From the NCBI GenBank assembly GCA_900771955.1, contig CAAGPW010000094.1:1-30378 (forward strand): 30,378 nt of DNA, given 5' to 3'. Below the pieces are notes generated by a model. It searched no databases. It saw nothing but the letters and a program-made list of their open reading frames with translations, and was not told where the DNA came from. Positions 23,811-30,312 of this stretch are shown one piece after another. The first letter of the stretch is position 1, and the number at the start of each line of letters is the position of its first letter. The translations under genes and the position numbers were made by a program. This DNA is from Lachnospiraceae bacterium. GTDB lineage: Bacteria > Bacillota > Clostridia > Lachnospirales > Lachnospiraceae.

Positions 23811-25925
23811 TTATTCTGCATAGGAAAAATCCACATCTTCATCCAGCCCATCTGTCATCTCAAGCATCGCATCCTTCCAGATCGATGCCGGATACGAGCC
23901 TCCGCGCAGACTGTCAAGTGTTCTCGGCGTGTCATAACCAACCCATACCGAAATCGTATAATATGGTGTCACACCACAGAACCATCCATCCTTGCTCTCA
24001 TTGGTCGTTCCTGTCTTTCCTGCCGCCGCCAGAGAAGAAGATGCTGACCATTTCATACTTGCCGCAGTTCCAGATTTGATAACACCCTTCATAATGTCGA
24101 TCATATCTGCTGCCGCATCGCTGCTGTACACCGGAACTGCTTTATCTTCTTTATAAATCTCATCTCCGTTGTCATCCACAATGGAAGTGATACAGGTCGG
24201 TGTCCGGAATTCTCCTTCATTTACCAGTGTTGCATATCCGCTTGCCATCTGTACTGTGGTCACGCCATAGGTAAGACCGCCAAGTGCCGCTGACAGTGTA
24301 TAATCCGCCGGTACGATCCGGTCAAATTCCATCTGTGTTGCAAAGGAAAGACCATATTTTGGCCCGATATTATTAAATACCTGATAAGCACAGCCGTTTT
24401 TACTGTTTACAACCGCATTCCGAAGACTCATTGACGCTCCGGTCAGGCTGGAAACATCCACGCCCTTCTTCTGTGCCGCTTTTACATCAATATCGTATAC
24501 CGTGGAATCCGGAGTATAATCCTGCATCAGCGCCGGTGTATACACGATCAGCGGTTTAATGGAGCTTCCCGGCTGTCTGTAACTCTGAAATGCACGGTTT
24601 AAACTGTAGGTAGATGAAATACTGTCCTGAGAACGTCCTCCAACGATTGCGACCACTTTTCCGTTTGCATTGTCAATAACTGTCATTGCACCCTGCAATG
24701 CATAAATCTCAGAGTCAGAATTCACTTCGCGGTCAAAGGAGAGCTCATCATCCAAAACTGCCTGCAGTGCCTCCTGCTTCTGCGTATCCAGAGATGTATA
24801 TATTTTGTAACCGCCGGAATACAGATTTGCCTTCTCCAGTTCATACTGCTCCTCGTAAAGCTGTTCGTAATTCTTGTAATCCTCATCACTGTCAAATTCA
24901 TAACGGAATTCAAAGCCGTCCACCTTCATCAGATACTCCGCCGCACAGCTTAATGCATATGTTGTCTCATAATTATAAAAACCGATCGACTGTTTTTCTG
25001 TACGTACCGTAAGCTGCTCTGATTTTGCAGCATCACATTCCTCCTGTGTAATGTAGCCTTCTGCACACATATCATCCAGGATCTTATTCCGTCTGGTCAG
25101 CGCACGTTCCGGATGATCATAAGGATCATAATAGGTCGGGCGGTTCGGTATTGCACAAAGATATGCGGTCTGTGATAGATCCAGTTCCTTTGCACTCACG
25201 CCGAAATATGCCTGTGCCGCTGCCTCCAGCCCGTAAATACCATTACTGAAGCATGCGTCATTTATGTAATATTCCATAATCTGTTCTTTGGTATATTTTT
25301 GGGTAAGACGGATCGCGATCATCATCTCTTTCATCTTACGTTCCACAGAAACCTCACGGCTTAAAAATACAGTTCTTGTAAGCTGCTGTGTGATCGTACT
25401 CGCACCTGCCACCGCATCGCCGTTGGAAAGCAGATAATCCATGCTGACACGCACGATCCCTTTAAAATCCACGCCCATATTTGTCCAGAAATTGCGGTCC
25501 TCCACTGCGACAAAAGCATTAACTGCATTTTTCGGAATATCATCATAAACCAGATAATTGGAATCACCATTCTCCGAGAGTTTGGCGATCATCGTCTGAT
25601 CCTTGTCATAAATATAGGTCGTCTCAAAGATCTTAAAAGTATCTTCGGTGCTGTTGTCCACGCATTCATCCGCAAATTCGCGGAAAGAATTTATCTCCCT
25701 GCCATATCGGAAAAATACAAAAACACACGCCGCGATCCCAAGCACACAAACTGCCGCAAGCGGCCACTTTATGATCATCCAGACTGTCTGGAAAAAATCC
25801 AGAATAAATCCTCCGATCAGCCGGAACACATAACCGCCGGATTCATCCTCGCCATTTTCATGTGCATAAATCACCTGCTCCAGATAAGATTCTCTTTTTC
25901 TTTTCTTTCTCTTTCTTTTTGCCAT
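23811..25925 (-). CDS. Class A penicillin-binding protein (PBP1a-like)
   Basis: 704 residues. A very basic cytosolic start (KRKRKKRKR), a membrane helix at about 53-74, a GT51 glycosyltransferase domain (about 95-280, catalytic Glu142 in VAVEDRNFW, then ASTITQQL and LSREVSVERKMKE), and a transpeptidase domain with Ser454 in SSIKP, SKN at 508-510 and KTG at 637-639 (AAGKTGTTNESKDGWFCG). It polymerises and cross-links peptidoglycan outside the membrane. The second motif is SKN rather than the usual SxN with Arg/Ser, which is within family variation. It starts 11 bases after the membrane-anchored unknown gene, so the two are one transcript, and ends at the bidirectional terminator. Confidence 0.95.
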   Translation of the reverse strand: MAKRKRKKRKRESYLEQVIYAHENGEDESGGYVFRLIGGFILDFFQTVWMIIKWPLAAVCVLGIAACVFVFFRYGREINSFREFADECVDNSTEDTFKIFETTYIYDKDQTMIAKLSENGDSNYLVYDDIPKNAVNAFVAVEDRNFWTNMGVDFKGIVRVSMDYLLSNGDAVAGASTITQQLTRTVFLSREVSVERKMKEMMIAIRLTQKYTKEQIMEYYINDACFSNGIYGLEAAAQAYFGVSAKELDLSQTAYLCAIPNRPTYYDPYDHPERALTRRNKILDDMCAEGYITQEECDAAKSEQLTVRTEKQSIGFYNYETTYALSCAAEYLMKVDGFEFRYEFDSDEDYKNYEQLYEEQYELEKANLYSGGYKIYTSLDTQKQEALQAVLDDELSFDREVNSDSEIYALQGAMTVIDNANGKVVAIVGGRSQDSISSTYSLNRAFQSYRQPGSSIKPLIVYTPALMQDYTPDSTVYDIDVKAAQKKGVDVSSLTGASMSLRNAVVNSKNGCAYQVFNNIGPKYGLSFATQMEFDRIVPADYTLSAALGGLTYGVTTVQMASGYATLVNEGEFRTPTCITSIVDDNGDEIYKEDKAVPVYSSDAAADMIDIMKGVIKSGTAASMKWSASSSLAAAGKTGTTNESKDGWFCGVTPYYTISVWVGYDTPRTLDSLRGGSYPASIWKDAMLEMTDGLDEDVDFSYAE

Positions 25926-25936
25926 ATCCTCACTTC

Positions 25937-26599
25937 CTAGTCTGCTATATAATAAGAACTGGTAATTTTGTTATGATAGACCAGAAAATCGATCACGCCA
26001 CTCCTATCATCCGCCTCGCGCTTTATGAGCTCGCCGTCGCGCTTGTAAGTTCCCTGCGTCATCACACCCTGATCCGTATTTCCATTATCGGCTGTACTCT
26101 CTGCAGCACTTCTGATCACTTCCTCATAAGTCCCATCCGCACGAAAAGCCAACCTGTGATACAACCCGGATTCATCCGTGTAAGTACAGACTGCATCAAA
26201 TTTTTTTTCATCTGAAATCGTTCCATCGTAAAAACATCCATCTTCAATCAGATACTTTTCCTCCAGAATATACGTGATACATTTGCCACTGTCTGCTTTC
26301 GTGGTTATGATCCTTTCCCCGTTTCTGTCCTCGCAGGTAAATGCCCCGGAGCTTAAAACGATCGGGTCCATATCTGCAGTTTCCCCCTCACTGGAATATG
26401 TGCCTCTCTCCAGATTGAAGCTGAGCGTATATGTAGTACCGTTTCGTTTAGCGGAAGGAGCCGCCATCACATAGGCCTCTTTTAATTCCGGTCCGGATTT
26501 ACCACTTTTTTTAAACTGTATGCAAAAAATTACTCCTGCAATTACAAGAACCGCAAGCACACTTATGACCATTGCCATAAGCTTTTTCTTCTTTTCCAT
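25937..26599 (-). CDS. Membrane-anchored extracytoplasmic protein, unknown function
   Basis: 220 residues. MEKKKKLMAMV then a hydrophobic helix (about 8-27) gives an N-terminal anchor; no lipobox cysteine is placed for lipidation (FCIQF lies at the helix end but without a LxxC context). The remainder is hydrophilic, beta-rich and Thr/Gly-rich, with TYTLSFNLERGTYSSEGE and GTYKRDGELI resembling repeated strand-turn units of lipocalin-like secreted proteins. I use the ATG at 26597-26599, since GGAGGAG stands 6 bases before it. A promoter lies at 26626-26654. It is 11 bases upstream of the class A PBP gene, so an envelope role is suggested by context only. Confidence 0.8.
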   Translation of the reverse strand: MEKKKKLMAMVISVLAVLVIAGVIFCIQFKKSGKSGPELKEAYVMAAPSAKRNGTTYTLSFNLERGTYSSEGETADMDPIVLSSGAFTCEDRNGERIITTKADSGKCITYILEEKYLIEDGCFYDGTISDEKKFDAVCTYTDESGLYHRLAFRADGTYEEVIRSAAESTADNGNTDQGVMTQGTYKRDGELIKREADDRSGVIDFLVYHNKITSSYYIAD

Positions 26600-26625
26600 A
26601 CACTTCTCCTCCAAAATACCTAATT

Positions 26626-26654
26626 ACCATAGCATACTTTATATATGGTTGCAA
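26626..26654 (-). promoter_or_regulatory. Promoter of the unknown gene-PBP operon
   Basis: On the minus strand TTGCAA (26649-26654), 17 bases, then TATGGT (26626-26631) with TG in the extended -10 position. Start would be near 26619, about 20 bases before the ATG at 26599. Confidence 0.55.
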
Positions 26655-26693
26655 TTGCATGCTTCTTAAGATTTTCTGAAAAATAACGGATTT

Positions 26694-27884
26694 TTATTTC
26701 ATCTGTTCCCAGATCTCGTCTACGATGCGTGATGCCGTATCAAGCTTGCTGAGTTTTGGAAGCTCTTTCTCACTATCCTTTGTGATCAGTGTCACAATAT
26801 TCGTGTCCGTACCGAATCCGGCTCCCTCCTGCTTTAAGTTATTCGCCGCGATCATATCGATCTTTTTTCTCTCCAGTTTGGCTCTTGAATTTTCCAGCAT
26901 ATGCTCTGTTTCCATGGAAAAACCACAGATAAACTGACCGTCTTTTCTGTGTTCCCCAAGATATGCCAGAATATCATCCGTGCGCTCCATCTCAACCTGA
27001 AGTGCGCCGTCTTTCTTTTTGATCTTTTCGGACGCAACATGTTTCGGGCGATAATCTGCAACTGCAGCCGCCTTTATGATAATATCCTGTTCTTCAAAAT
27101 ATTCCTTCACCGCCTCGAACATATCCTGTGCAGACACCACCGGCACCATATTTACAAAAAGAGGAGCCGCTAACGCCGTTTTTCCTGATACCAGTGTCAC
27201 CTCTGCTCCGCGCATCGCACATACCGAGGCCAATGCATAGCCCATTTTCCCGGTAGAATGATTACTTATATAACGCACCGGGTCCAATTTTTCCTGTGTC
27301 GGTCCCGCAGTCACCAAAACCTTTTTTCCTTTTAAATCTTTTGGATAAACTGCCTTTTCAATATAAGAAAAAAGTGTTTCCGGTTCCGGCATTTTCCCGG
27401 CTCCACTGTCGCCACATGCAAGATGACCGCTTGCCGGCGCAATAACCTCCATTCCGTAATGCTCCAGTTTTTTTAAATTATCCTGCACGACCGGATTTTC
27501 ATACATATTGGTATTCATCGCCGGTGAAATGATTTTCGGACATTTTGCTGCCAGCAGCGTCGTTGTAAGCATATCATCCGCAATTCCGTTCGCCGCCTTC
27601 GCTATCACGTTCGCCGATGCCGGGGCGATCAGGAATACATCACTCTGCTTTGCCAGAGATACATGCTCCACACTGTACTGAAAATTCCGGTCAAAAGTGT
27701 CAACCAGACATTTGTGCCCTGTCAGCGTTTCAAATGTAATCGGATTGATGAAATTTGTTGCATTTTTTGTCATGATAACGGTAACGTCGGCCTTTGCCTT
27801 TACCAGCATACTCGCCAGATTTGCGATCTTATACGCTGCAATACTTCCCGTCACACCAAGCACAATATGTTTTCCCTCTAACAT
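26694..27884 (-). CDS. coaBC: CoaBC: phosphopantothenoylcysteine decarboxylase / phosphopantothenate-cysteine ligase
   Basis: 396 residues in two domains. CoaC (about 1-180) is an FMN decarboxylase with VEHVSLAK (catalytic His), SPAMNTNMYEN and ACGDSGAGKMPEP (catalytic Cys). CoaB (about 185-396) is a ligase with LVTAGPTQEKLDPVRYISN, STGKMGYALA and ADYRPKHVASEKIKKK (catalytic Lys). Together they turn 4'-phosphopantothenate and cysteine into 4'-phosphopantetheine. I use the ATG at 27882-27884, which shares one base with the coaX stop (TGATG) and follows AAGGGTGG; a longer frame would need a TTG at 27890. It is translationally coupled to coaX, whose product makes its substrate. Confidence 0.96.
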   Translation of the reverse strand: MLEGKHIVLGVTGSIAAYKIANLASMLVKAKADVTVIMTKNATNFINPITFETLTGHKCLVDTFDRNFQYSVEHVSLAKQSDVFLIAPASANVIAKAANGIADDMLTTTLLAAKCPKIISPAMNTNMYENPVVQDNLKKLEHYGMEVIAPASGHLACGDSGAGKMPEPETLFSYIEKAVYPKDLKGKKVLVTAGPTQEKLDPVRYISNHSTGKMGYALASVCAMRGAEVTLVSGKTALAAPLFVNMVPVVSAQDMFEAVKEYFEEQDIIIKAAAVADYRPKHVASEKIKKKDGALQVEMERTDDILAYLGEHRKDGQFICGFSMETEHMLENSRAKLERKKIDMIAANNLKQEGAGFGTDTNIVTLITKDSEKELPKLSKLDTASRIVDEIWEQMK

Positions 27885-28681
27885 CAGCAACCACCCTTCT
27901 GTCTGTGCGTATTTTCTTCCACGTTCTTATCGTAAATAATCTTTAAGCCCTTCAGTGCAAGTTCATCATCCACAAGCACCGTATGTCTGCAGTGCGGCAC
28001 AATTACTTTTGCCGAGTCGCCCGTCGCCACAATTTTCGGCAGCACGCCGATCTCTTCCACCACACGGTCAATCATCCCATCCAGGCAGGAAGCCTGCCCG
28101 TAAACGATACCGCTCTTCATGCACTCGATTGTATTTTTCCCGATCGTCCGCTTCGGTGCTTCCAGACTGATCCGCGGAAGCTGTGAGGTCTGCTTTACCA
28201 GGGATTCTAAAGATACCTTTACTCCCGGAAAGATCATTCCACCAATATAGTTCTTCTTTTCATCGATGACACTGATCGTTGTCGCTGTTCCAAGATCAAT
28301 CACAATAAGCGGTGCCCCGTAATCGCGGATGCCCGCCACCGCATGCACCACCAGATCACTGCCAACCTGACCCGGATTATCCATACAGATGTTCAGACCG
28401 GTCTTTACACCCGGTCCTACTACCAGTTGTCTTACATTTACAATTTTTGCAACCGCACGTTTTATCACATTAACCAGCGGAGGCACCACCGAAGAAATGA
28501 TGGCTCCCTGGATCTCTTTCATATTTATTCCATACAATTCAAGAACAGTCTTAAATTCCACTGCATATTCCAGTTCTGTCTTCGCGATGTCCGTTGCTGC
28601 CTGTTCTACAAAATAAGTTTTCTGATCGTCGATACATCCGATCACGATGTTGGTATTTCCTATATCAACTGCAAGTATCAT
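27884..28681 (-). CDS. coaX: Type III pantothenate kinase
   Basis: 265 residues, a CoaX-type ASKHA kinase: AVDIGNTNIVIGC (phosphate 1), VGPGVKTGLNI and PGQVGSDLVVHAVAG (substrate and dimer), IDLGTATTISVID (phosphate 2), GGMIFPGVKVSLESL. It phosphorylates pantothenate with ATP, first step of CoA synthesis; this type is not inhibited by CoA in studied cases and needs a monovalent cation. AGAGGAAAC precedes the ATG. It lies downstream of an ECF-type membrane protein gene (with a hairpin between) and overlaps coaBC by one base. Confidence 0.96.
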   Translation of the reverse strand: MILAVDIGNTNIVIGCIDDQKTYFVEQAATDIAKTELEYAVEFKTVLELYGINMKEIQGAIISSVVPPLVNVIKRAVAKIVNVRQLVVGPGVKTGLNICMDNPGQVGSDLVVHAVAGIRDYGAPLIVIDLGTATTISVIDEKKNYIGGMIFPGVKVSLESLVKQTSQLPRISLEAPKRTIGKNTIECMKSGIVYGQASCLDGMIDRVVEEIGVLPKIVATGDSAKVIVPHCRHTVLVDDELALKGLKIIYDKNVEENTHRQKGGC

Positions 28682-28713
28682 ATGTTTCCTCTCTTTGACC
28701 TACTAGAGAAAGC

Positions 28714-28736
28714 CCCGCAGGGATTCTCCCTGCGGG
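28714..28736 (-). terminator. Hairpin between ECF gene and coaX, probable terminator
   Basis: CCCGCAGGGA and TCCCTGCGGG form a perfect 10-bp stem around three bases. On the minus strand the following sequence is GCTTTCTC, a weak T-run, so termination may be only partial. It begins about 80 bases after the ECF gene and ends about 30 bases before the coaX start, so it could set the ratio of transporter to coaX-coaBC transcripts. Confidence 0.65.
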
Positions 28737-28813
28737 TATCTTTGTTCTGTATTCTGTCTCGTCTACTCGATTTCCTGTTCTATTTTATTTTTTTACTTTC
28801 AAACTATTACTTT

Positions 28814-29470
28814 TTATTTTGTTCCTGCTTTCTGTGTGGTCGGAATCGGTCTGATCTTATACAGTACCTCTCCGATTGCGACTGTGATCACACCGGCAAC
28901 CAATGCTTCCGGGATACCATTTGTTCCTACGATTCCCATAACAATTCCAAGCACTGCCTTTGCAGATACTCCGATCGCTTCTGCATAGCTGTCCTTAAAC
29001 AGTACATAAATTCCACCCATAACAAGGATCGTATTGGTTAATGCTCCGCTCACTCCTGCGGCTGCAAATCCGATGGATCTTGACCCCTTTTTGATGTACT
29101 TACGAATCAGACGGAATATATAATATGGAACCACTCCGACTAAAATCCGCGGTACAAAACAGATCAGCACACTCTTCACTGCTCCTGCTCCACCTTCAAT
29201 CCCAGCTGCAAGAATCGGTGAAAAAACGAAGGATGACACAGTTCCTCCGATGAAAGTTGCTTTTAACATACTGGTCAATCCAAAAATAAATCCCAGTGAT
29301 GCTCCGATCTTTGGTCCTAGAAACAAAGCGCCCAAAATAACCGGAATGTGGATGATCGTCGCGTTAATTACTCCAAGCGGTATGTATCCGAACGGGGTAA
29401 ACGCCATGATCACAATGATTGCTGCAAACAACGCTGTCAGCACCATTTCATAAGTTTTTTGATTTCTCAT
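28814..29470 (-). CDS. ECF transporter S component, probably for pantothenate
   Basis: 218 residues with about six membrane helices and almost no soluble part: KTYEMVLTALFAAIIVIMAF, then VINATIIHIPVILGALFLGPKIG, FVFSPILAAG, FVPRILVGVVPYYIF and late LTNTILVMGG, the pattern of ECF-type substrate-binding (S) subunits. S subunits bind one vitamin and work with the shared EcfT/EcfA modules encoded elsewhere. Placement just ahead of coaX-coaBC suggests pantothenate (PanT-like); sequence alone does not decide this. I use the ATG at 29468-29470; AGGAGG is 10 bases before it, and a TTG two codons upstream is at closer spacing and could be the true start. Confidence 0.82.
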   Translation of the reverse strand: MRNQKTYEMVLTALFAAIIVIMAFTPFGYIPLGVINATIIHIPVILGALFLGPKIGASLGFIFGLTSMLKATFIGGTVSSFVFSPILAAGIEGGAGAVKSVLICFVPRILVGVVPYYIFRLIRKYIKKGSRSIGFAAAGVSGALTNTILVMGGIYVLFKDSYAEAIGVSAKAVLGIVMGIVGTNGIPEALVAGVITVAIGEVLYKIRPIPTTQKAGTK

Positions 29471-29494
29471 ATTCAATTTTCCTCCTGTTATTAT

Positions 29495-29552
29495 TCTCGT
29501 AATCGAGATACAATACGGAGTATATTCTATCATACCTTCCTTTCTCCTGCAA
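29495..29552 (-). promoter_or_regulatory. Promoter and operator-like repeat of the ECF gene
   Basis: On the minus strand TTGCAG (29547-29552), 17 bases, then TAGAAT (29524-29529) with TG in the extended -10 position; start near 29517. Just downstream, tctcg (29495-29499) and cgaga (29504-29508) form a small palindrome around taat, within the first 25 transcribed bases, where a repressor could bind. The -35 box touches the edge of the 23-bp repeat at 29551. Confidence 0.5.
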
Positions 29553-29573
29553 GCACGGCGTCCATTTTCCTCG
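29551..29573. repeat. 23-bp intergenic repeat, copy A
   Basis: The plus-strand sequence beginning aagcacggcgtccattttcc is identical over 23 bases to copy B at 30144-30166. A few bases later both copies reach an acaaaaa run followed by an intrinsic terminator of a minus-strand RNA gene, though the hairpins themselves differ. Copy A follows the putative ncRNA and precedes the ECF gene promoter. Confidence 0.8.
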
Positions 29574-29583
29574 TCGCACTTAC

Positions 29584-29617
29584 AAAAAGAACCCCGGTTG
29601 GCAGACCGGAGTTCTTA
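29584..29617 (-). terminator. Intrinsic terminator of the putative ncRNA
   Basis: In minus-strand RNA AAGAAC-CCGGT type arms (29605-29617 with 29587-29599) form a stem of about 11 pairs with one mismatch around CTGCCA-like loop bases, followed by TTTTT (29584-29588). No protein gene ends nearby on that strand, which argues that a non-coding transcript stops here. Confidence 0.82.
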
Positions 29618-29878
29618 CAGGAAACAGAGACGAAACACACTTCGCAAAGTGCCGTCAATTGGCAGTTGACCGTCGTCTCTGCTGCGAATCATTTCCGGAT
29701 ATCAAACTTTCGACAGTCTGTTTATTCCAAAGAAGTCAGATGGCAGATCATTACCTGCCCTTTTCCTCTTAAAAACAACTGATATCCATAACAGGAAACA
29801 AATCGATTCACATTCCTTTTGGTTACACAGTGGTTAAAATATACTTTATTTTTCCACGTAGAGAATTAAAATTCTCAT
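29584..29878 (-). ncRNA. Putative structured non-coding RNA, about 295 nt, unrecognised
   Basis: A segment without a credible protein gene is bounded by a strong promoter (29885-29913) and an intrinsic terminator. It contains many stems. The 5' hairpin is gagaatt/aattctc (29861-29876). A long central stem pairs ggatatca (29697-29704) with tgatatcc (29780-29787), extended by gaatc/gattc (29686-29690 with 29805-29809), and encloses hairpin ggcag/ctgcc (29742-29759). A 3' domain is closed by cagagacga/tcgtctctg (29625-29633 with 29673-29681) and holds hairpins cactt/aagtg and gtcaa/ttgac. I find no signature of RNase P RNA, tmRNA, SRP RNA or a T-box; a 6S role is not excluded but the layout does not suggest it. 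Confidence 0.65.
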
Positions 29879-29884
29879 AGTGGT

Positions 29885-29913
29885 ATTATAATTCGAAAAA
29901 ATATTATTTGCAA
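29885..29913 (-). promoter_or_regulatory. Strong promoter of the putative ncRNA
   Basis: On the minus strand TTGCAA (29908-29913), exactly 17 bases, then a perfect TATAAT (29885-29890). It is divergent from the tRNA-Val promoter that starts 32 bases away. The start would be near 29878, and the first protein gene on this strand is more than 400 bases further, beyond a terminator. Confidence 0.75.
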
Positions 29914-29944
29914 CCATAATTCAACAAAATTTTCCCCTGACCAG

Positions 29945-29972
29945 TTGCACTTTTTTCCCATCGTGCTATAAT
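29945..29972 (+). promoter_or_regulatory. Promoter of tRNA-Val(CAC)
   Basis: TTGCAC (29945-29950), 16 bases, then a perfect TATAAT (29967-29972) with TG in the extended -10 position. The start near 29979 is only a few bases before the tRNA 5' end at 29982. The TTGCAC-N16-TATAAT pattern is the same as at the LTA synthase-like operon. Confidence 0.8.
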
Positions 29973-29981
29973 AAATGCAAT

Positions 29982-30055
29982 GGAAGTATAGCTCAGCCGG
30001 GATGAGCGTCCGCCTCACACGCGAAAGGTCATGGGTTCGAGCCCCATTACTTCCA
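29982..30055 (+). tRNA. tRNA-Val(CAC)
   Basis: 74 nt with complete cloverleaf: acceptor GGAAGTA/TACTTCC, D stem GCTC/GAGC, anticodon loop CTCACAC giving CAC (Val), T arm ATGGG-TTCGAGC-CCCAT, discriminator A, no encoded CCA, then a run of seven T. Two small oddities: the anticodon stem TCCGC/GCGAA has a C-A mismatch at the second pair, and the D loop ends in T where A21 is usual. Both reduce certainty slightly, but the fold and promoter support a working gene. Confidence 0.9.
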
Positions 30056-30143
30056 TTTTTTTACTGCACAATTTTCATTACAAAGGCGGGATGCATCTCA
30101 CGTATTCCACTCTGAGCAGCAATCATCAAATGGACGTTCGTGT

Positions 30144-30166
30144 AAGCACGGCGTCCATTTTCCTCG
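30144..30166. repeat. 23-bp intergenic repeat, copy B
   Basis: Identical over 23 bases to copy A at 29551-29573. It lies between tRNA-Val(CAC) and the terminator of the minus-strand tRNA cluster, just beyond that terminator's T-run in the direction of transcription. The remaining 30056-30143 stretch shows only the T-run after the tRNA and nothing else I can identify. Confidence 0.8.
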
Positions 30167-30176
30167 CCACCAGTAC

Positions 30177-30210
30177 AAAAAAAGGACAAAGAAAAAATCT
30201 TTGTCCTTTT
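30177..30210 (-). terminator. Terminator of the minus-strand tRNA cluster
   Basis: In minus-strand RNA AAAGGACAAAGA pairs perfectly with TCTTTGTCCTTT (12 bp) around a T-rich loop, followed by a T-run (plus-strand 30177-30183). It begins a few bases after the tRNA-Met 3' end. Confidence 0.9.
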
Positions 30211-30214
30211 TTAG

Positions 30215-30288
30215 TAGCGAGAGGGGGATTTGAACCCTCGACACTACGGGTATGAACCGTATGCTCTAGCCAACTGAGCTATCTCGCC
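30215..30288 (-). tRNA. tRNA-Met(CAT)
   Basis: 74 nt: acceptor GGCGAGA/TCTCGCT (with a terminal G-T pair), D stem GCTC/GAGC with AGTTGGCTA loop, anticodon stem TACGG/CCGTA with loop TTCATAC giving CAT, T arm GAGGG-TTCAAAT-CCCCC, discriminator A, no encoded CCA. It lacks the three G-C anticodon-stem pairs of initiator tRNA and resembles elongator Met. A lysidine-modified tRNA-Ile(CAT) is less likely but cannot be fully excluded. Confidence 0.92.
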
Positions 30289-30312
30289 ATATGAAACTAC
30301 CTTGCGGTAAAA

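Noticed and set aside
23615..24079. Plus-strand open frame running from the GC-rich element into the PBP gene
   Set aside because: It crosses a strong terminator and then runs antisense to the transpeptidase domain; no ribosome site.
28714..28736. Riboswitch before coaX
   Set aside because: Only one simple hairpin is present in the 130-base gap; I see no conserved aptamer-like element.
29584..29878. Short open frames inside the putative ncRNA (a 10-codon ATG frame near 29877 and a 9-codon frame starting at about 29752)
   Set aside because: Both are very short; the second has a fair purine-rich ribosome-like site but its ATG falls within the loop of a hairpin. Stems across the whole segment are better explained by structured RNA, though a dual-function RNA is not excluded.
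29584..29878. Assignment of the ncRNA to RNase P RNA, tmRNA, SRP RNA, 6S RNA or a T-box
   Set aside because: The conserved sequence blocks I know for the first three and for the T-box are absent, the two ends do not pair into the long rod expected of 6S RNA, and no gene follows in the position expected of a leader.
30031..30255. Plus-strand open frame of 74 codons ending in ARGGFEPSTLRV
   Set aside because: It is an artefact of reading through a tRNA 3' end, the repeat and the complement of tRNA-Met.
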